Assembly (NCBI RefSeq): GCF_000963965.1
Contig: NZ_BAMX01000006.1
Location: 62,001 to 126,000, forward strand
Length of the DNA: 64,000 nucleotides
Direction: 5' to 3'
Source: Acetobacter orientalis
GTDB lineage: Bacteria > Pseudomonadota > Alphaproteobacteria > Acetobacterales > Acetobacteraceae
In this document: piece after piece, positions 9,066 to 17,782 of the stretch
Layout: every line of letters starts with the position of its first letter
Numbering within the stretch: the stretch's first letter is position 1
Made by a program: the position numbers and the translations under genes
The notes under the pieces: model-generated
Databases searched by the model: none
Seen by the model: the letters and a program-made list of their open reading frames with translations, nothing else
Told to the model about the DNA's origin: nothing

Positions 9066-9698
9066 TTAGTCAAACTCGGTTGGTAGGGTGGGGTTTGCAT
9101 GGTGGGCAAAGAGCTTTGCTAATTGTGAGGGCAAAATACGGCCTAAAGACAGGTCTGGGGGCAGAGCATTTTGTGCAAAAAACTGCACAGCGCTCGTTTC
9201 AATACTGGTCGTGGGGTGGCCGCCCGTGATCTCACCTATAAAAAAGAGCTTGGTAATACTAAAGGGTTCGGGTGGTTGGTGGTTTTGGGTGCTGCGGTCT
9301 AGAGCCATGGCCAGTTTTGTTATGCGCACAGTATAGCCGGTTTCTTCTTGCACTTCTTTGGTGGCATTTTGGCTGGGGGTGTAATTGGTATCGGCCCAGC
9401 CGCCGGGCACTGTCCAGCGGTTTTTGTCCAGTACTTCACGCACCATCAGTATTTGGCCTTGTGCATTAAATACGCCTACGCGCACTTCAAGTTTTGGGGT
9501 GGCGTAGCCTTTTTGTTGGCTAAAAAGGTCTTCAATCCGCTCTTCAAGCTCCCCGCTGCCTGCGGCCATCATGCGGGCGGCTAGGGTGCGGAGTGTTTCG
9601 TAGCGTTCACGGTCAAAGGGGTCTTGGGCATAGGTTAAGCCAGTTTGGGCAATAGCTTGAATGTCGCGTGCCCAAACCAGCCAGTTCGGTTCTGTCAT
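9066..9698 (-). CDS. Nudix hydrolase with N-terminal Nudix_N-type domain, degenerate Nudix box
   Basis: About 210 residues: an N-terminal helical domain (WLVWARDIQAIAQTGLTYAQ, then DRERYETLRTLAARMM) typical of a Nudix subfamily, then the Nudix fold. The Nudix box reads GGWADTNYTPSQNATKEVQEETGY. Compared with G-x5-E-x7-R-E-U-x-E-E-x-G-U, the first Glu is Tyr and the Arg is Lys, while the catalytic EVQEE core is intact. The start is the ATG at 9698, chosen for AAGGAG 8 bp upstream; an upstream in-frame start at 9767 lacks this signal. The substrate cannot be told; ADP-sugars or dinucleotides are usual for relatives. Confidence 0.8.
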   Translation of the reverse strand: MTEPNWLVWARDIQAIAQTGLTYAQDPFDRERYETLRTLAARMMAAGSGELEERIEDLFSQQKGYATPKLEVRVGVFNAQGQILMVREVLDKNRWTVPGGWADTNYTPSQNATKEVQEETGYTVRITKLAMALDRSTQNHQPPEPFSITKLFFIGEITGGHPTTSIETSAVQFFAQNALPPDLSLGRILPSQLAKLFAHHANPTLPTEFD

Positions 9699-9760
9699 GT
9701 GGTGTGGCTCCTTAACTGCTCTGCTTACTGCTGTGGGTATAATAAGGGCAGGGGCCATTA

Positions 9761-9792
9761 AAAACAAAAACGGGAGAGCCTGAGCTCTCCCG
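9761..9792 (-). terminator. Intrinsic terminator after clpB
   Basis: Read on the minus strand: CGGGAGAGC, a 4-base loop, GCTCTCCCG, then TTTTTGTTTTT. It lies 29 bp beyond the clpB stop and separates it from the Nudix gene. Confidence 0.88.
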
Positions 9793-9820
9793 CTGTTGTG
9801 TCAATATGGTGTTTGGGTGG

Positions 9821-12427
9821 TTAGACCAAAGCAGCCGCAGCTTCTTTACCGTCAATCAGTAGGCCTTCACCGTTGGCAGAAACCGGTACGGTTTCCCCGT
9901 CATGAATAGCCCCTTCAAGCAATAATTGGGCCAGCGGGTTTTGCAGGCTGCGTTGCACAACCCGTTTAAGGGGGCGGGCACCGTAAACGGGGTCGTAACC
10001 TTCGTTAGCCAACCATGCATGTGCCAGATCGTCTAGTTTGAGAACAATCTTGCGGTCATCAAGCAGTTTTTGCAGGCGGTTAATCTGGATATCCACAATT
10101 TTGGTCATGTCTGCTTTTTGCAGGCGAGAGAACAAAATAATTTCATCCAGCCGGTTCAGGAATTCTGGCCGGAAATGCGCCCGCACCGCTTTCATGACCT
10201 CGGCCTGCACCATGTCTGTGCTTTCGCCGTCTGGCTGGTGGGCCAGTAGGTCTGAGCCAAGGTTACTGGTGAGCACAATGATAGTGTTACGGAAGTCTAC
10301 CGTGCGGCCTTGGCCATCGGTCAGGCGGCCATCGTCCAGCACTTGCAGCAGAATATTGAAGACATCTTCATGTGCTTTTTCAACTTCGTCAAACAGAATG
10401 ACCTGATACGGCCTGCGGCGCACGGCTTCGGTCAGCACGCCGCCTTCTTCGTACCCAACGTAACCGGGGGGGGCACCAATAAGGCGGGCGACTGCGTGTT
10501 TCTCCATGAATTCGCTCATGTCGATACGCAGCAAGGCTTTTTCATCATCAAACAAAAAGCGGGCCAGCGCTTTGGTGAGCTCTGTTTTACCAACACCCGT
10601 TGGGCCGAGGAACAGGAAGGAACCAATAGGCCGGTTAGGGTCTTGCAGGCCAGCGCGGGCACGACGCACCGCGTTAGAGACCGCTTTAAGAGCGGTTTCC
10701 TGCCCAACAACAGACTTACGCAGGTCATCTTCCATACGCAGCAGTTTGGCGCGTTCCCCCTCTAGCATGCGGTCAACGGGCACACCTGTCCAGCGCGATA
10801 CCACAGAGGCAACGCCTTGGTCTGTCACGGCTTCAGACACGAGGTCGGTTTTACCGGCTTCAGACTGGCTTTGCTGGGCTTTAGCAATCTGTTCTTGCAG
10901 GTTGGGAATAACCCCATACATCAGCTCAGATGCTTTGCCGAGGTCGCCTTTACGCTGTGCCACTTCCACTTCAGAGCGTGCTTGGTCAAGCTGCTCTTGC
11001 AGTTTTTGTACGGCGTTTACGCGGTCTTTTTCTGCGTGCCATGCGGCACTCATGGCGTTGGATTTTTCTTCCAAGTCGGCCAGTTCAGCTTCAACCGCTT
11101 CTAGGCGGTCTTTGCTGGCGGTGTCTTCTTCCTTACGCAGGGCTTCACGCTCAATTTTGAGCTGAATAATGCGGCGGTCGAGTTCGTCCAGTTCTTCTGG
11201 TTTACTATCAATTTGCATACGCAGGCGGCTTGCAGCCTCGTCTATCAGGTCGATAGCTTTGTCTGGCAAAAAGCGGTCTGTAATATAGCGGTTAGACAGT
11301 GTTGCAGCAGAAACCAGAGCACCGTCGGTAATACGTACCCCGTGGTGGAGCTCGTATTTTTCCTTAATGCCACGCAAAATGGAAATTGTGTCTGCAACCG
11401 AAGGCTCGCCTACAAAGACCGGCTGGAAGCGGCGGGCGAGGGCTGCGTCTTTTTCAATATATTTGCGGTATTCGTCTAGCGTAGTTGCGCCAATGCAGTG
11501 CAGGGTGCCACGGGCCAGTTCAGGCTTGATCAGGTTAGAGGCATCCATTGCGCCATCTGTCCGGCCTGCGCCAACCAGTGTGTGCATTTCATCAATAAAG
11601 AGAATGATCTGGCCTTCGGCGGTCTCAATTTCTTTGAGCACTGCTTTAAGGCGTTCTTCAAACTCACCACGATATTTGGCGCCAGCAACTAGCGCCCCCA
11701 TGTCGAGGGAGAGCAGCTTTTTGTTTTTCAGCGCCTCTGGCACATCACCGTTTACAATACGCTGGGCCAGCCCTTCTACAATGGCGGTTTTACCCACACC
11801 GGGTTCACCAATTAACACGGGGTTGTTTTTGCTACGGCGAGCCAAAACCTGAATAGCACGCCGAATTTCTTCATCGCGGCCAATAACGGGGTCTAGTTTA
11901 CCGGCCTGTGCAACTTCGGTTACGTCACGGGCGTATTTTTTTAAGGCGTCAAAATTGGCTTCAGCGTTTTCGCTGTTCACGGTACGTCCTTTACGGATGG
12001 TAGCAATCGCTTTTTCAAGGGCGTCTGGTTTGGCCCCGTTTTCTTTTAGGGCTTTGCCTGCGACTGTGTCTGACAGGGCAATACCCACCAGCAACCGGTC
12101 TTGTGCCACAAAGGAATCACCCGCTTTTTGGGCGGCCTGCTCGGCACTATCAAGCACGCGCACAAGGTCTGGCGTGGTTTGTGGCTGGCCTGCACCACCA
12201 CCTTGCACTTTGGGCAGTTTGGCCAAAGCCTGCTCGTTAGCCGCTCTTACGGCATCTGGGTTACCACCAGCGGCACGAATAAGGGCAGAGGCTGCGCCTT
12301 CTTCATCGTCCAGCATGGCTTTAAGCAGGTGCTCAGGTGTAAGCTGCTGGTTAAAGTCCCGAATGGCAATTGTTTGCGCAGCCTGAAGAAAGCCGCGAGA
12401 CCGTTCTGTAAATTTTGCGATGTCCAT
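9821..12427 (-). CDS. clpB: ATP-dependent disaggregase ClpB
   Basis: Hexameric AAA+ chaperone that with DnaK/DnaJ rescues aggregated proteins after heat or acid stress. The 868 residues show the Clp N-domain repeats (1-145), AAA-1 with Walker A GEPGVGKT and Walker [12 protein letters not shown], the ClpB-specific coiled-coil middle domain (about 400-530, [16 protein letters not shown] onward), AAA-2 with Walker A GPTGVGKT and Walker [10 protein letters not shown], and the C-terminal D2-small domain. Full length for the family. AGAGGGACAG precedes the ATG. A candidate heat-shock promoter lies about 100 bp upstream and a terminator follows. Confidence 0.98.
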   Translation of the reverse strand: MDIAKFTERSRGFLQAAQTIAIRDFNQQLTPEHLLKAMLDDEEGAASALIRAAGGNPDAVRAANEQALAKLPKVQGGGAGQPQTTPDLVRVLDSAEQAAQKAGDSFVAQDRLLVGIALSDTVAGKALKENGAKPDALEKAIATIRKGRTVNSENAEANFDALKKYARDVTEVAQAGKLDPVIGRDEEIRRAIQVLARRSKNNPVLIGEPGVGKTAIVEGLAQRIVNGDVPEALKNKKLLSLDMGALVAGAKYRGEFEERLKAVLKEIETAEGQIILFIDEMHTLVGAGRTDGAMDASNLIKPELARGTLHCIGATTLDEYRKYIEKDAALARRFQPVFVGEPSVADTISILRGIKEKYELHHGVRITDGALVSAATLSNRYITDRFLPDKAIDLIDEAASRLRMQIDSKPEELDELDRRIIQLKIEREALRKEEDTASKDRLEAVEAELADLEEKSNAMSAAWHAEKDRVNAVQKLQEQLDQARSEVEVAQRKGDLGKASELMYGVIPNLQEQIAKAQQSQSEAGKTDLVSEAVTDQGVASVVSRWTGVPVDRMLEGERAKLLRMEDDLRKSVVGQETALKAVSNAVRRARAGLQDPNRPIGSFLFLGPTGVGKTELTKALARFLFDDEKALLRIDMSEFMEKHAVARLIGAPPGYVGYEEGGVLTEAVRRRPYQVILFDEVEKAHEDVFNILLQVLDDGRLTDGQGRTVDFRNTIIVLTSNLGSDLLAHQPDGESTDMVQAEVMKAVRAHFRPEFLNRLDEIILFSRLQKADMTKIVDIQINRLQKLLDDRKIVLKLDDLAHAWLANEGYDPVYGARPLKRVVQRSLQNPLAQLLLEGAIHDGETVPVSANGEGLLIDGKEAAAALV

Positions 12428-12520
12428 ATTTCTGTCCCTCTTGTCCCTTTTGCTTAGGCGACTGAAGGCCTTGTCTCCGCCCCATTATGGCAGCGGTGGC
12501 ATGGTCTTTTCTCGCTAACA

Positions 12521-12550
12521 GAGATTGGAATGTTGAGCGCAACAATCAAG
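12521..12550 (-). promoter_or_regulatory. Candidate heat-shock (RpoH) promoter of clpB
   Basis: On the minus strand, CTTGAT, 16 bases, CCAATCTC. This resembles the alphaproteobacterial RpoH consensus CTTGA(A/C)-N16-18-CCTATAT-like, with a poor -10. It lies about 95-125 bp upstream of the clpB ATG. The assignment rests on pattern and on clpB usually being heat-inducible. Confidence 0.35.
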
Positions 12551-12604
12551 AGGGGGGTGTGCAAATCTGTTGTGCTAAAAAAGCGCTAAGAGGCTGTGGC
12601 TCTT

Positions 12605-12636
12605 AAAAAAACGCAGACCCGCGGGGAGTCTGCGTT
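12605..12636 (-). terminator. Intrinsic terminator downstream of sodB
   Basis: Minus strand: AACGCAGAC, 9-base GC-rich loop, GTCTGCGTT, then TTTTTT. It ends the sodB transcript about 75 bp after its stop. Confidence 0.85.
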
Positions 12637-12638
12637 GG

Positions 12639-12690
12639 TATGCTGGCACAGTATGGGCGGCTTTGTATAAGGCGCAACCGTGCCAGCATA
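12639..12690. repeat. Perfect 11-bp inverted repeat in the sodB 3' region
   Basis: TATGCTGGCAC at 12639-12649 and GTGCCAGCATA at 12680-12690, 30 bp apart, directly before the sodB terminator in the direction of sodB transcription. It would fold into a second stem-loop in the 3' untranslated region; no U-tract of its own. Confidence 0.6.
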
Positions 12691-12711
12691 TAAAGGCTGT
12701 GGTGGAGAGTG

Positions 12712-13320
12712 TTAGGCCGCGTTGAGTTGTGCTTCTGCAAACTCGTAGTTGGCCAGCTTGTCTAGGTAGTTGGTAATATAGTCTGGGCGGCGGTTACGGA
12801 AGTCTAGGTAGTAGGCGTGCTCCCACACGTCTAGGCCAAGCAGCACCTTGCCTTGGCCTTCGGCCAGTGGGTTAGAGCCGTTGGCGGTTTTGGTAACGGC
12901 CAGTTTGCCATCTTTACCCAGCACCAGCCACGCCCAGCCAGAGCCAAACTGAGAAATAGCCGCTTTTTTGAATTCGTCTTTAAACGTATCAACACTGCCA
13001 AAGTCGCTGTTGAGTTTGGCTGACAGTTTTTCAGGAATGCCACCACCTGTTGCAGACAGGTTTTGCCAGAACAAAATGTGGTTCCAATGCTGGCCTGCGT
13101 TATTGAAAACGGGAGCCTGTGCGCTGTCACCTTTTACGGCCAGAATAATTTCGTCCAGAGACTTGCCTTGCAGTTCTGGCTTGGCGTCAACAAAGTTGTT
13201 CAGGGCTGTAACATAAGCCTGATGGTGTTTGTCATGATGCAGTTCGAGCGTTTCTTGGCACATGCCGCGGGCAGCAAGCGCGTTGTAGGAATAGGGAAGT
13301 GCTGGCAGTTCAAAAGCCAT
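12712..13320 (-). CDS. sodB: Superoxide dismutase, Fe-type (SodB)
   Basis: Dismutates superoxide to oxygen and peroxide in the cytoplasm. The 202 residues carry the metal ligands His in LELHHDKHHQAY, His in AGQHWNHILFW, and Asp/His in DVWEHAYYLDF. Gln placed in AGQHWNH, rather than the glycine-rich sequence of Mn enzymes, suggests an iron or cambialistic enzyme. GGAG lies 8 bp before the ATG. The gene is monocistronic, with a terminator and a second stem-loop downstream. Relevant to a strictly aerobic oxidative lifestyle. Confidence 0.97.
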   Translation of the reverse strand: MAFELPALPYSYNALAARGMCQETLELHHDKHHQAYVTALNNFVDAKPELQGKSLDEIILAVKGDSAQAPVFNNAGQHWNHILFWQNLSATGGGIPEKLSAKLNSDFGSVDTFKDEFKKAAISQFGSGWAWLVLGKDGKLAVTKTANGSNPLAEGQGKVLLGLDVWEHAYYLDFRNRRPDYITNYLDKLANYEFAEAQLNAA

Positions 13321-13594
13321 GACAATACTCCGTTTCTTTTTAAAGCGGCGTGAGTGCGCGTGTCTGAGCGTAAGTGGGCAGGGTTGTGCCGGTCAAGCAA
13401 CAGCTCTGTGACAGGCCCATTTAAACGCGTTTTTACGCACCCCACACACGCCGGGGCTGTGCTTTGCCAACGCAGGGCGGCAAAAAAGGCTCCCGTATGG
13501 ATAAAGAGAAATTTTTCTTTTAAAAAAGAGAGGGTGTGTCACAAGCAAGAGAGCGGCCCTAGGCTTATAGGGCGGGGAATGAGAAAAAGCCTGC

Positions 13595-14329
13595 ATGACC
13601 CAAACGCACAGCTTGCAAGAAACTGTTAAACAAACAGACCCAGACCGCGCCTTATGTGCCTGCTTTTTGCCCGAGCCAGCACGGTCTGCTGTTTTTGTGT
13701 TGCTGGCTTTTCATAACGAGATAACCCGCGCCCTTACGCCGGGGCGCTCTGCCAGTGTAGCGGGGCCAATGGCAGGGTTTGTGCGTTTGCAATGGTGGCG
13801 AGAGGTGCTGGAAGGCACACGCCCGCCTGAGCATACCCTTGCCCCCCTTGTGTTAGAGGCCGTGCAACAGGGCAGGTTTAAGCGAGAAACCCTGTTGAGC
13901 GTGCTTGATGCGCGCGAGGCAGAGCTTGCCCCACAACCAGAGCCTACCGGCTGGCAAAGCATGATGCTCACTGGCAGTGGGGGGGTGCAGAGTGCCGTAG
14001 GCGAGGCCTTGGGCCTGCAAGATGCGGCGCTTGCAATGCGCTTGCGTTTGTGTGGTGCGGCCTATGGCGCGGCTGCTATGCTGCGGCATGGCCCTGTATT
14101 GGCCCAAAGTGGCCGCTACCTATACCCCGGCCCGCAGGAAGAACTACGGCAGGTTGCCACAGATTTTTTGCAAAAAGCACTGGCTGGGCCAATACCACCA
14201 GAGTTTAGAGTGGCATTTTTACCCTTGGTGCTGGCAAAGCGTGACCTGCGCCGCGGGGCAGAGCAGGCGGGCAGACCACGGGGTATAACAGATAAGCTGG
14301 CTGTTATATGGGCAGGCTTAAAAGGGTAG
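13595..14329 (+). CDS. Squalene/phytoene synthase family protein, NDUFAF6-like
   Basis: 244 residues of the trans-isoprenyl diphosphate synthase fold (squalene/phytoene synthase family). The positions of the two Asp-rich motifs do not carry DxxxD: the first region reads LLAFHNEITRALTPG and the second LLSVLDAREAELAP. This pattern, together with VRLQWWREVLEG, resembles the mitochondrial complex I assembly factor NDUFAF6 and its alphaproteobacterial homologues rather than the hopanoid enzymes HpnC/HpnD. A catalytic role in squalene synthesis is therefore unlikely; a role linked to respiratory complex assembly is inference. No operon partner: sodB is divergent and the next gene convergent. No clear ribosome binding site. 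Confidence 0.72.
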   Translation: MTQTHSLQETVKQTDPDRALCACFLPEPARSAVFVLLAFHNEITRALTPGRSASVAGPMAGFVRLQWWREVLEGTRPPEHTLAPLVLEAVQQGRFKRETLLSVLDAREAELAPQPEPTGWQSMMLTGSGGVQSAVGEALGLQDAALAMRLRLCGAAYGAAAMLRHGPVLAQSGRYLYPGPQEELRQVATDFLQKALAGPIPPEFRVAFLPLVLAKRDLRRGAEQAGRPRGITDKLAVIWAGLKG

Positions 14330-14352
14330 GGTTGTGCCAATTACCTTTGTAT

Positions 14353-15228
14353 TTAGGCATCGTTAGCAACAATTTGCTCCATAACGCCAATAAGGGCTGA
14401 GTAGTCGCTTTCTGGTGCTGCGCGGCGGCCAAGCGAGAGTTGCTGTGTAACGGCAGCAAGAGTTGGGGTGGGCACAGCAAGGCGGGCCGTTGCATCTAGC
14501 AGTAGGCGCATATCTTTTTGCATCAGGCGGGACGGGAACTGCGGTGCAAAATCGCCTATTTTTGCAGCTTTTATTTTGCGTTTATGGTGGGGGGAAATAA
14601 CAGCCACCTCGTCTAATGCGTCAAACAGCATGTTGCGCTCAAGCCCTGCGGCCAGACCATAGGCAATGGCTTCTGCCACGGCGGCCAGACCAGCCCCCAT
14701 AATACCGTTAATGACCAGTTTTAGCCGTGTGCCACTGCCAGAGGGGCCTGCATGCACTGTGGCTTTGCCAATACAGTCAAAAATAGGCTTGGCGCGGGCC
14801 ATGGCGGCGTCATCACCGCCTGCCAAAACAACCAGATTACCAGCCTCTGCCTCTGGCGTGCTGCCAGAAACGGGGCAGTCAATGACAACAACATTTTTAG
14901 CTCGCCCGGCTTCAAGGAGCGCGGCTGAGGCTTCGGGCGAGACAGAGCTGGTGTTGAGTAACAACCCATTGGCCTGCATGCCAGCCAGTGCCCCTTGGGG
15001 GCCATACATGGCGGCTGCCAAGGCTTCATCATCTGGTACACAGACCAAAACAATGTCTGACTTTTGGGCAACCTCTGCCGCACTTTTTAAAAAGGGCACA
15101 CTGCCATTTCCACCCTTACCAGACGGGGTGTAGGCAAATGCCTGATAGCCGATATGTACCAAATTGGCGGCCATACGGCTGGCCATGGCCCCAAAGCCAA
15201 TAAAACCAATGGTCTGGGTGGTGCTCAT
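14353..15228 (-). CDS. NAD(P)-dependent beta-hydroxyacid dehydrogenase (HIBADH family)
   Basis: 291 residues with the N-terminal Rossmann motif IGFIGFGAMASRMAANL, the substrate-binding signature DCPVSGSTPEAEAGNL, and the catalytic Lys region GTRLKLVINGIMGAG. These define the 3-hydroxyisobutyrate / tartronate semialdehyde / 6-phosphogluconate-like reductase superfamily. It oxidises a beta-hydroxyacid or reduces the semialdehyde; the exact substrate cannot be read from sequence. AAGGACATCTC before the ATG sets the start. Its 3' end converges on the NDUFAF6-like gene with a 23-bp gap. Confidence 0.85.
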   Translation of the reverse strand: MSTTQTIGFIGFGAMASRMAANLVHIGYQAFAYTPSGKGGNGSVPFLKSAAEVAQKSDIVLVCVPDDEALAAAMYGPQGALAGMQANGLLLNTSSVSPEASAALLEAGRAKNVVVIDCPVSGSTPEAEAGNLVVLAGGDDAAMARAKPIFDCIGKATVHAGPSGSGTRLKLVINGIMGAGLAAVAEAIAYGLAAGLERNMLFDALDEVAVISPHHKRKIKAAKIGDFAPQFPSRLMQKDMRLLLDATARLAVPTPTLAAVTQQLSLGRRAAPESDYSALIGVMEQIVANDA

Positions 15229-15409
15229 GAGATGTCCTTTTTGTTCTTGCTCTAAGCCTTATGGCATAACCAAAGGCGTTGTTGCCTTAAAATCTTATAA
15301 ATTTGATCGTGTAAGCAACTGTGTAGGCTCATGCGTTCATTCAATAAAAATTTAAACTTGCTCTTGGGTTTTTCATGCCATGGTTGAAGGACAGCCAAAG
15401 AGAGCGGTT

Positions 15410-16048
15410 ATGAATACGGTAGTTTTTAAAATAATTATAACAGTATTTATCGCTGCTACGGCTGTGTTTTCTGGGGTGCAGGCAGCGCCTTTGGCTGGGT
15501 TGCCTGATAAGTTAACGCCGTTGGCACTCCATGATGGAGATAACGTGCTGCACATTGCGCCCGATACTCTTCCGCCAAATGCACAGGGTATTTCTGCTGG
15601 CACCCAAATTAAGGTGTTGAGGGCATGGCGCGATAACGGCAACGCATGGGGCTACCATGTTTATGTAACCACAGCACAAACCCCAGAGGGCAAACATGTG
15701 CTTATAGGCCTAGAGCCCCCACTAAATGCACACGACACAGCATTGCAGGACTATGTAAGAGACACGCCGCACACAGGCGAGGATTCTCTTGCTGTTATTA
15801 CGTTTGCAACAGCAAATATTGATAAAAAACCTGCTTTGCTTTTACTGGAATGTATTCGCTCCCCCCGTGGTGCTGTACCGACGTTGGGGCCAGCCGTGCT
15901 GCGTATTTATAAACTTGTGGCGTCTGATGGTACGCCAGGTTGGACACCGCTTTACTTTAAGTTTATGCGCGATATGCCCTTAAAAGGGGAATATGATAGC
16001 GCAGAGACTGCAATGCAAAAAGAAATTGGGTTTACAGCCAGCCCTTAA
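15410..16048 (+). CDS. Secreted protein of unknown function
   Basis: Not recognised. Starting at ATG 15410 (AGAGAG just upstream) it gives about 212 residues with a clear signal peptide: KIIITVFIAATAVFSGVQA then APLAG. The mature part (about 185 residues) contains IAPDTLPPNAQGIS, GNAWGYHVYVTTAQ and a late Cys (LLLECIRSPRG), and no membrane segment, so it is probably periplasmic. An in-frame ATG at 15380 would extend the N-terminus by 10 residues and spoil the signal peptide. The upstream 180 bp are AT-rich and probably hold its promoter. msrP begins 73 bp downstream. Confidence 0.7.
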   Translation: MNTVVFKIIITVFIAATAVFSGVQAAPLAGLPDKLTPLALHDGDNVLHIAPDTLPPNAQGISAGTQIKVLRAWRDNGNAWGYHVYVTTAQTPEGKHVLIGLEPPLNAHDTALQDYVRDTPHTGEDSLAVITFATANIDKKPALLLLECIRSPRGAVPTLGPAVLRIYKLVASDGTPGWTPLYFKFMRDMPLKGEYDSAETAMQKEIGFTASP

Positions 16049-16121
16049 GGCGGCAGCGTGGCTTAATTTCATACCTTATGTTGGGGTATGGCAAAGGTAA
16101 TGCAGCAAAGGATAATGATAA

Positions 16122-17078
16122 ATGCCCAGTTTTCACTATCCTGTTCCACCCGTATGTGAAATTACGCCACGGCATTTGTTTATGTCTCGTAGGGCGGCAT
16201 TACTTGGGGTTGGTAGTGCTGTTGCGGCTGGTATAGTGGGTAATGGCGTAAGCAGGGCCGCCGCCCCGCCAGAGGCCGTGTTGGCGAGAGGGTGGCCAGC
16301 ACAACAGGCGCCTACACCTAAAAAAGATGTTTTAAGTTATAATAACTTTTACGAATTTGGCACAGATAAATCAGACCCGGCAGAACTGTCTGGCGACTTT
16401 AAGCCCCGCCCTTGGTCTGTGGTGGTTGATGGCTTGGTTGATAACCCCCGAACATGGGATATTGACGCCCTTATAAAACAATTTGGGCAGCAAGAGCGCC
16501 TCTACCGTATGCGCTGTGTAGAGGCGTGGTCTATGGTAGTGCCGTGGCTTGGGTTTGAGTTGGGGGCGTTACTCCGTGCGGCAGCACCTAAGGCCGGGGC
16601 ACGGTATGTTGCGTTTACATCTGTTGTAAGGCCCGCAGAAATGCCGGGGCAACGCGGTGGGCTTTTCTCGCTTAAATGGCCCTATGTTGAAGGGTTGCGC
16701 TTAGATGAGGCGCTGCACCCGCTTACTCTGTTGGCAACAGGTGTCTATGGTGAGCCACTGCCCAACCAGAGCGGTGCGCCTATAAGGCTGGTCGTGCCAT
16801 GGAAGTATGGGTTTAAAAGTATTAAGTCTATTACCCGCATAACCCTGACAGACCAGCAGCCCCCCACAAGCTGGAACCAGATGGCCCCTAACGAATATGG
16901 GTTTTACGCCAATGTAAACCCCATGGTTGACCACCCCCGCTGGAGCCAGGCAAGCGAGCAGATTATAGGGGAAGGCAGCTTGTTTAGCGCGGCGCGTAAG
17001 CCGACGGAATTGTTTAATGGCTATGGGCAGCAAGTGGCTGGTCTGTATAAAACAATGGACTTGCGCAAGGAGTTTTAA
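16122..17078 (+). CDS. msrP: Periplasmic methionine sulfoxide reductase, molybdopterin subunit MsrP
   Basis: Molybdenum-cofactor enzyme (formerly YedY) that reduces methionine sulfoxide in oxidised periplasmic proteins using quinol electrons delivered by MsrQ. 318 residues. Tat signal SRRAALLG at about 22-29 follows an extension ending PRHLF, as in E. coli MsrP, which supports the ATG at 16122 (AAAGGA upstream). The molybdenum-ligand Cys is in [34 protein letters not shown] is the conserved C-terminal core. msrQ begins 2 bp after the stop. Confidence 0.95.
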   Translation: MPSFHYPVPPVCEITPRHLFMSRRAALLGVGSAVAAGIVGNGVSRAAAPPEAVLARGWPAQQAPTPKKDVLSYNNFYEFGTDKSDPAELSGDFKPRPWSVVVDGLVDNPRTWDIDALIKQFGQQERLYRMRCVEAWSMVVPWLGFELGALLRAAAPKAGARYVAFTSVVRPAEMPGQRGGLFSLKWPYVEGLRLDEALHPLTLLATGVYGEPLPNQSGAPIRLVVPWKYGFKSIKSITRITLTDQQPPTSWNQMAPNEYGFYANVNPMVDHPRWSQASEQIIGEGSLFSAARKPTELFNGYGQQVAGLYKTMDLRKEF

Positions 17079-17080
17079 AA

Positions 17081-17701
17081 ATGCCACCTGCGGGGCAAGC
17101 CGGGCGTAAAACGTCACGTTTTTCGCCGCTCATGCGGCAGGTTTTGTTATATGCGTTTGGCTTAGTGCCCGGCCTGTTAGATATTACCCAAGGAGTATTG
17201 GGCACATTGGGGGCCAACCCGGTTGCGGTGTGTTTGCATGCTTTTGGGCGTTACGCGTTCCGGTTTTTATTGCTTTCTTTAGCTATAACGCCAGTGCGTC
17301 GTTTTATAGGGGTTAATCTTATTCTCTACCGCAGGCCGTTAGGGTTGTTAGCGTTTACCTATGCGGCGGCGCATGTCTTTTTTTATGTAGGGGCAACCCG
17401 GCATTTTGAGGGGCATATACTGTGGCGAGATTTTACCTCTCGGCCTTTTTTAACCTTTGGGTTTTTGGCTTTTCTTATTTTGGTGGTGCTGGCGGCAACC
17501 TCGACTAAACGCACAATACGGGCTTTGGGGCGTAAATGGGCAGTGGTGCATCGGTTTGTGTATGCAGCACTGGTTTTAGCCTGTGTGCATTATAGCCTGG
17601 CATTTAAGACTTGGCACATAGAGCCGTTTATTTATGCCGGTATGGCTGTTGTGCTCTTGGGTTTGCGCGTTTTTAAGAAACCCGCACGACAGAGTGTTTG
17701 A
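17081..17701 (+). CDS. msrQ: Heme-binding membrane subunit MsrQ
   Basis: Integral membrane b-type cytochrome (formerly YedZ, ferric-reductase-like family) that passes electrons from the quinone pool to MsrP. 206 residues with about six membrane segments. Candidate heme-ligand histidines are in the segment FTYAAAHVFFYV and in WAVVHRFVYAALVLACVHYSL. Two-bp spacing to msrP makes translation coupled. Followed by a terminator that serves the convergent SulP gene. Confidence 0.94.
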   Translation: MPPAGQAGRKTSRFSPLMRQVLLYAFGLVPGLLDITQGVLGTLGANPVAVCLHAFGRYAFRFLLLSLAITPVRRFIGVNLILYRRPLGLLAFTYAAAHVFFYVGATRHFEGHILWRDFTSRPFLTFGFLAFLILVVLAATSTKRTIRALGRKWAVVHRFVYAALVLACVHYSLAFKTWHIEPFIYAGMAVVLLGLRVFKKPARQSV

Positions 17702-17725
17702 CGTTTAAATAGCGTAGGTTTTTAG

Positions 17726-17771
17726 AAAAAAACTTTATGAGCCTTAGTTTTGTTGCTTAGGCCCATAAAGT
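17726..17771 (-). terminator. Intrinsic terminator after the SulP gene
   Basis: Minus strand: ACTTTATGGGCCT ... AGGCTCATAAAGT (one G-T wobble) followed by seven T. No T-run on the plus side, so it acts for the SulP gene. Confidence 0.8.
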
Positions 17772-17782
17772 GAGAGGGCAGA

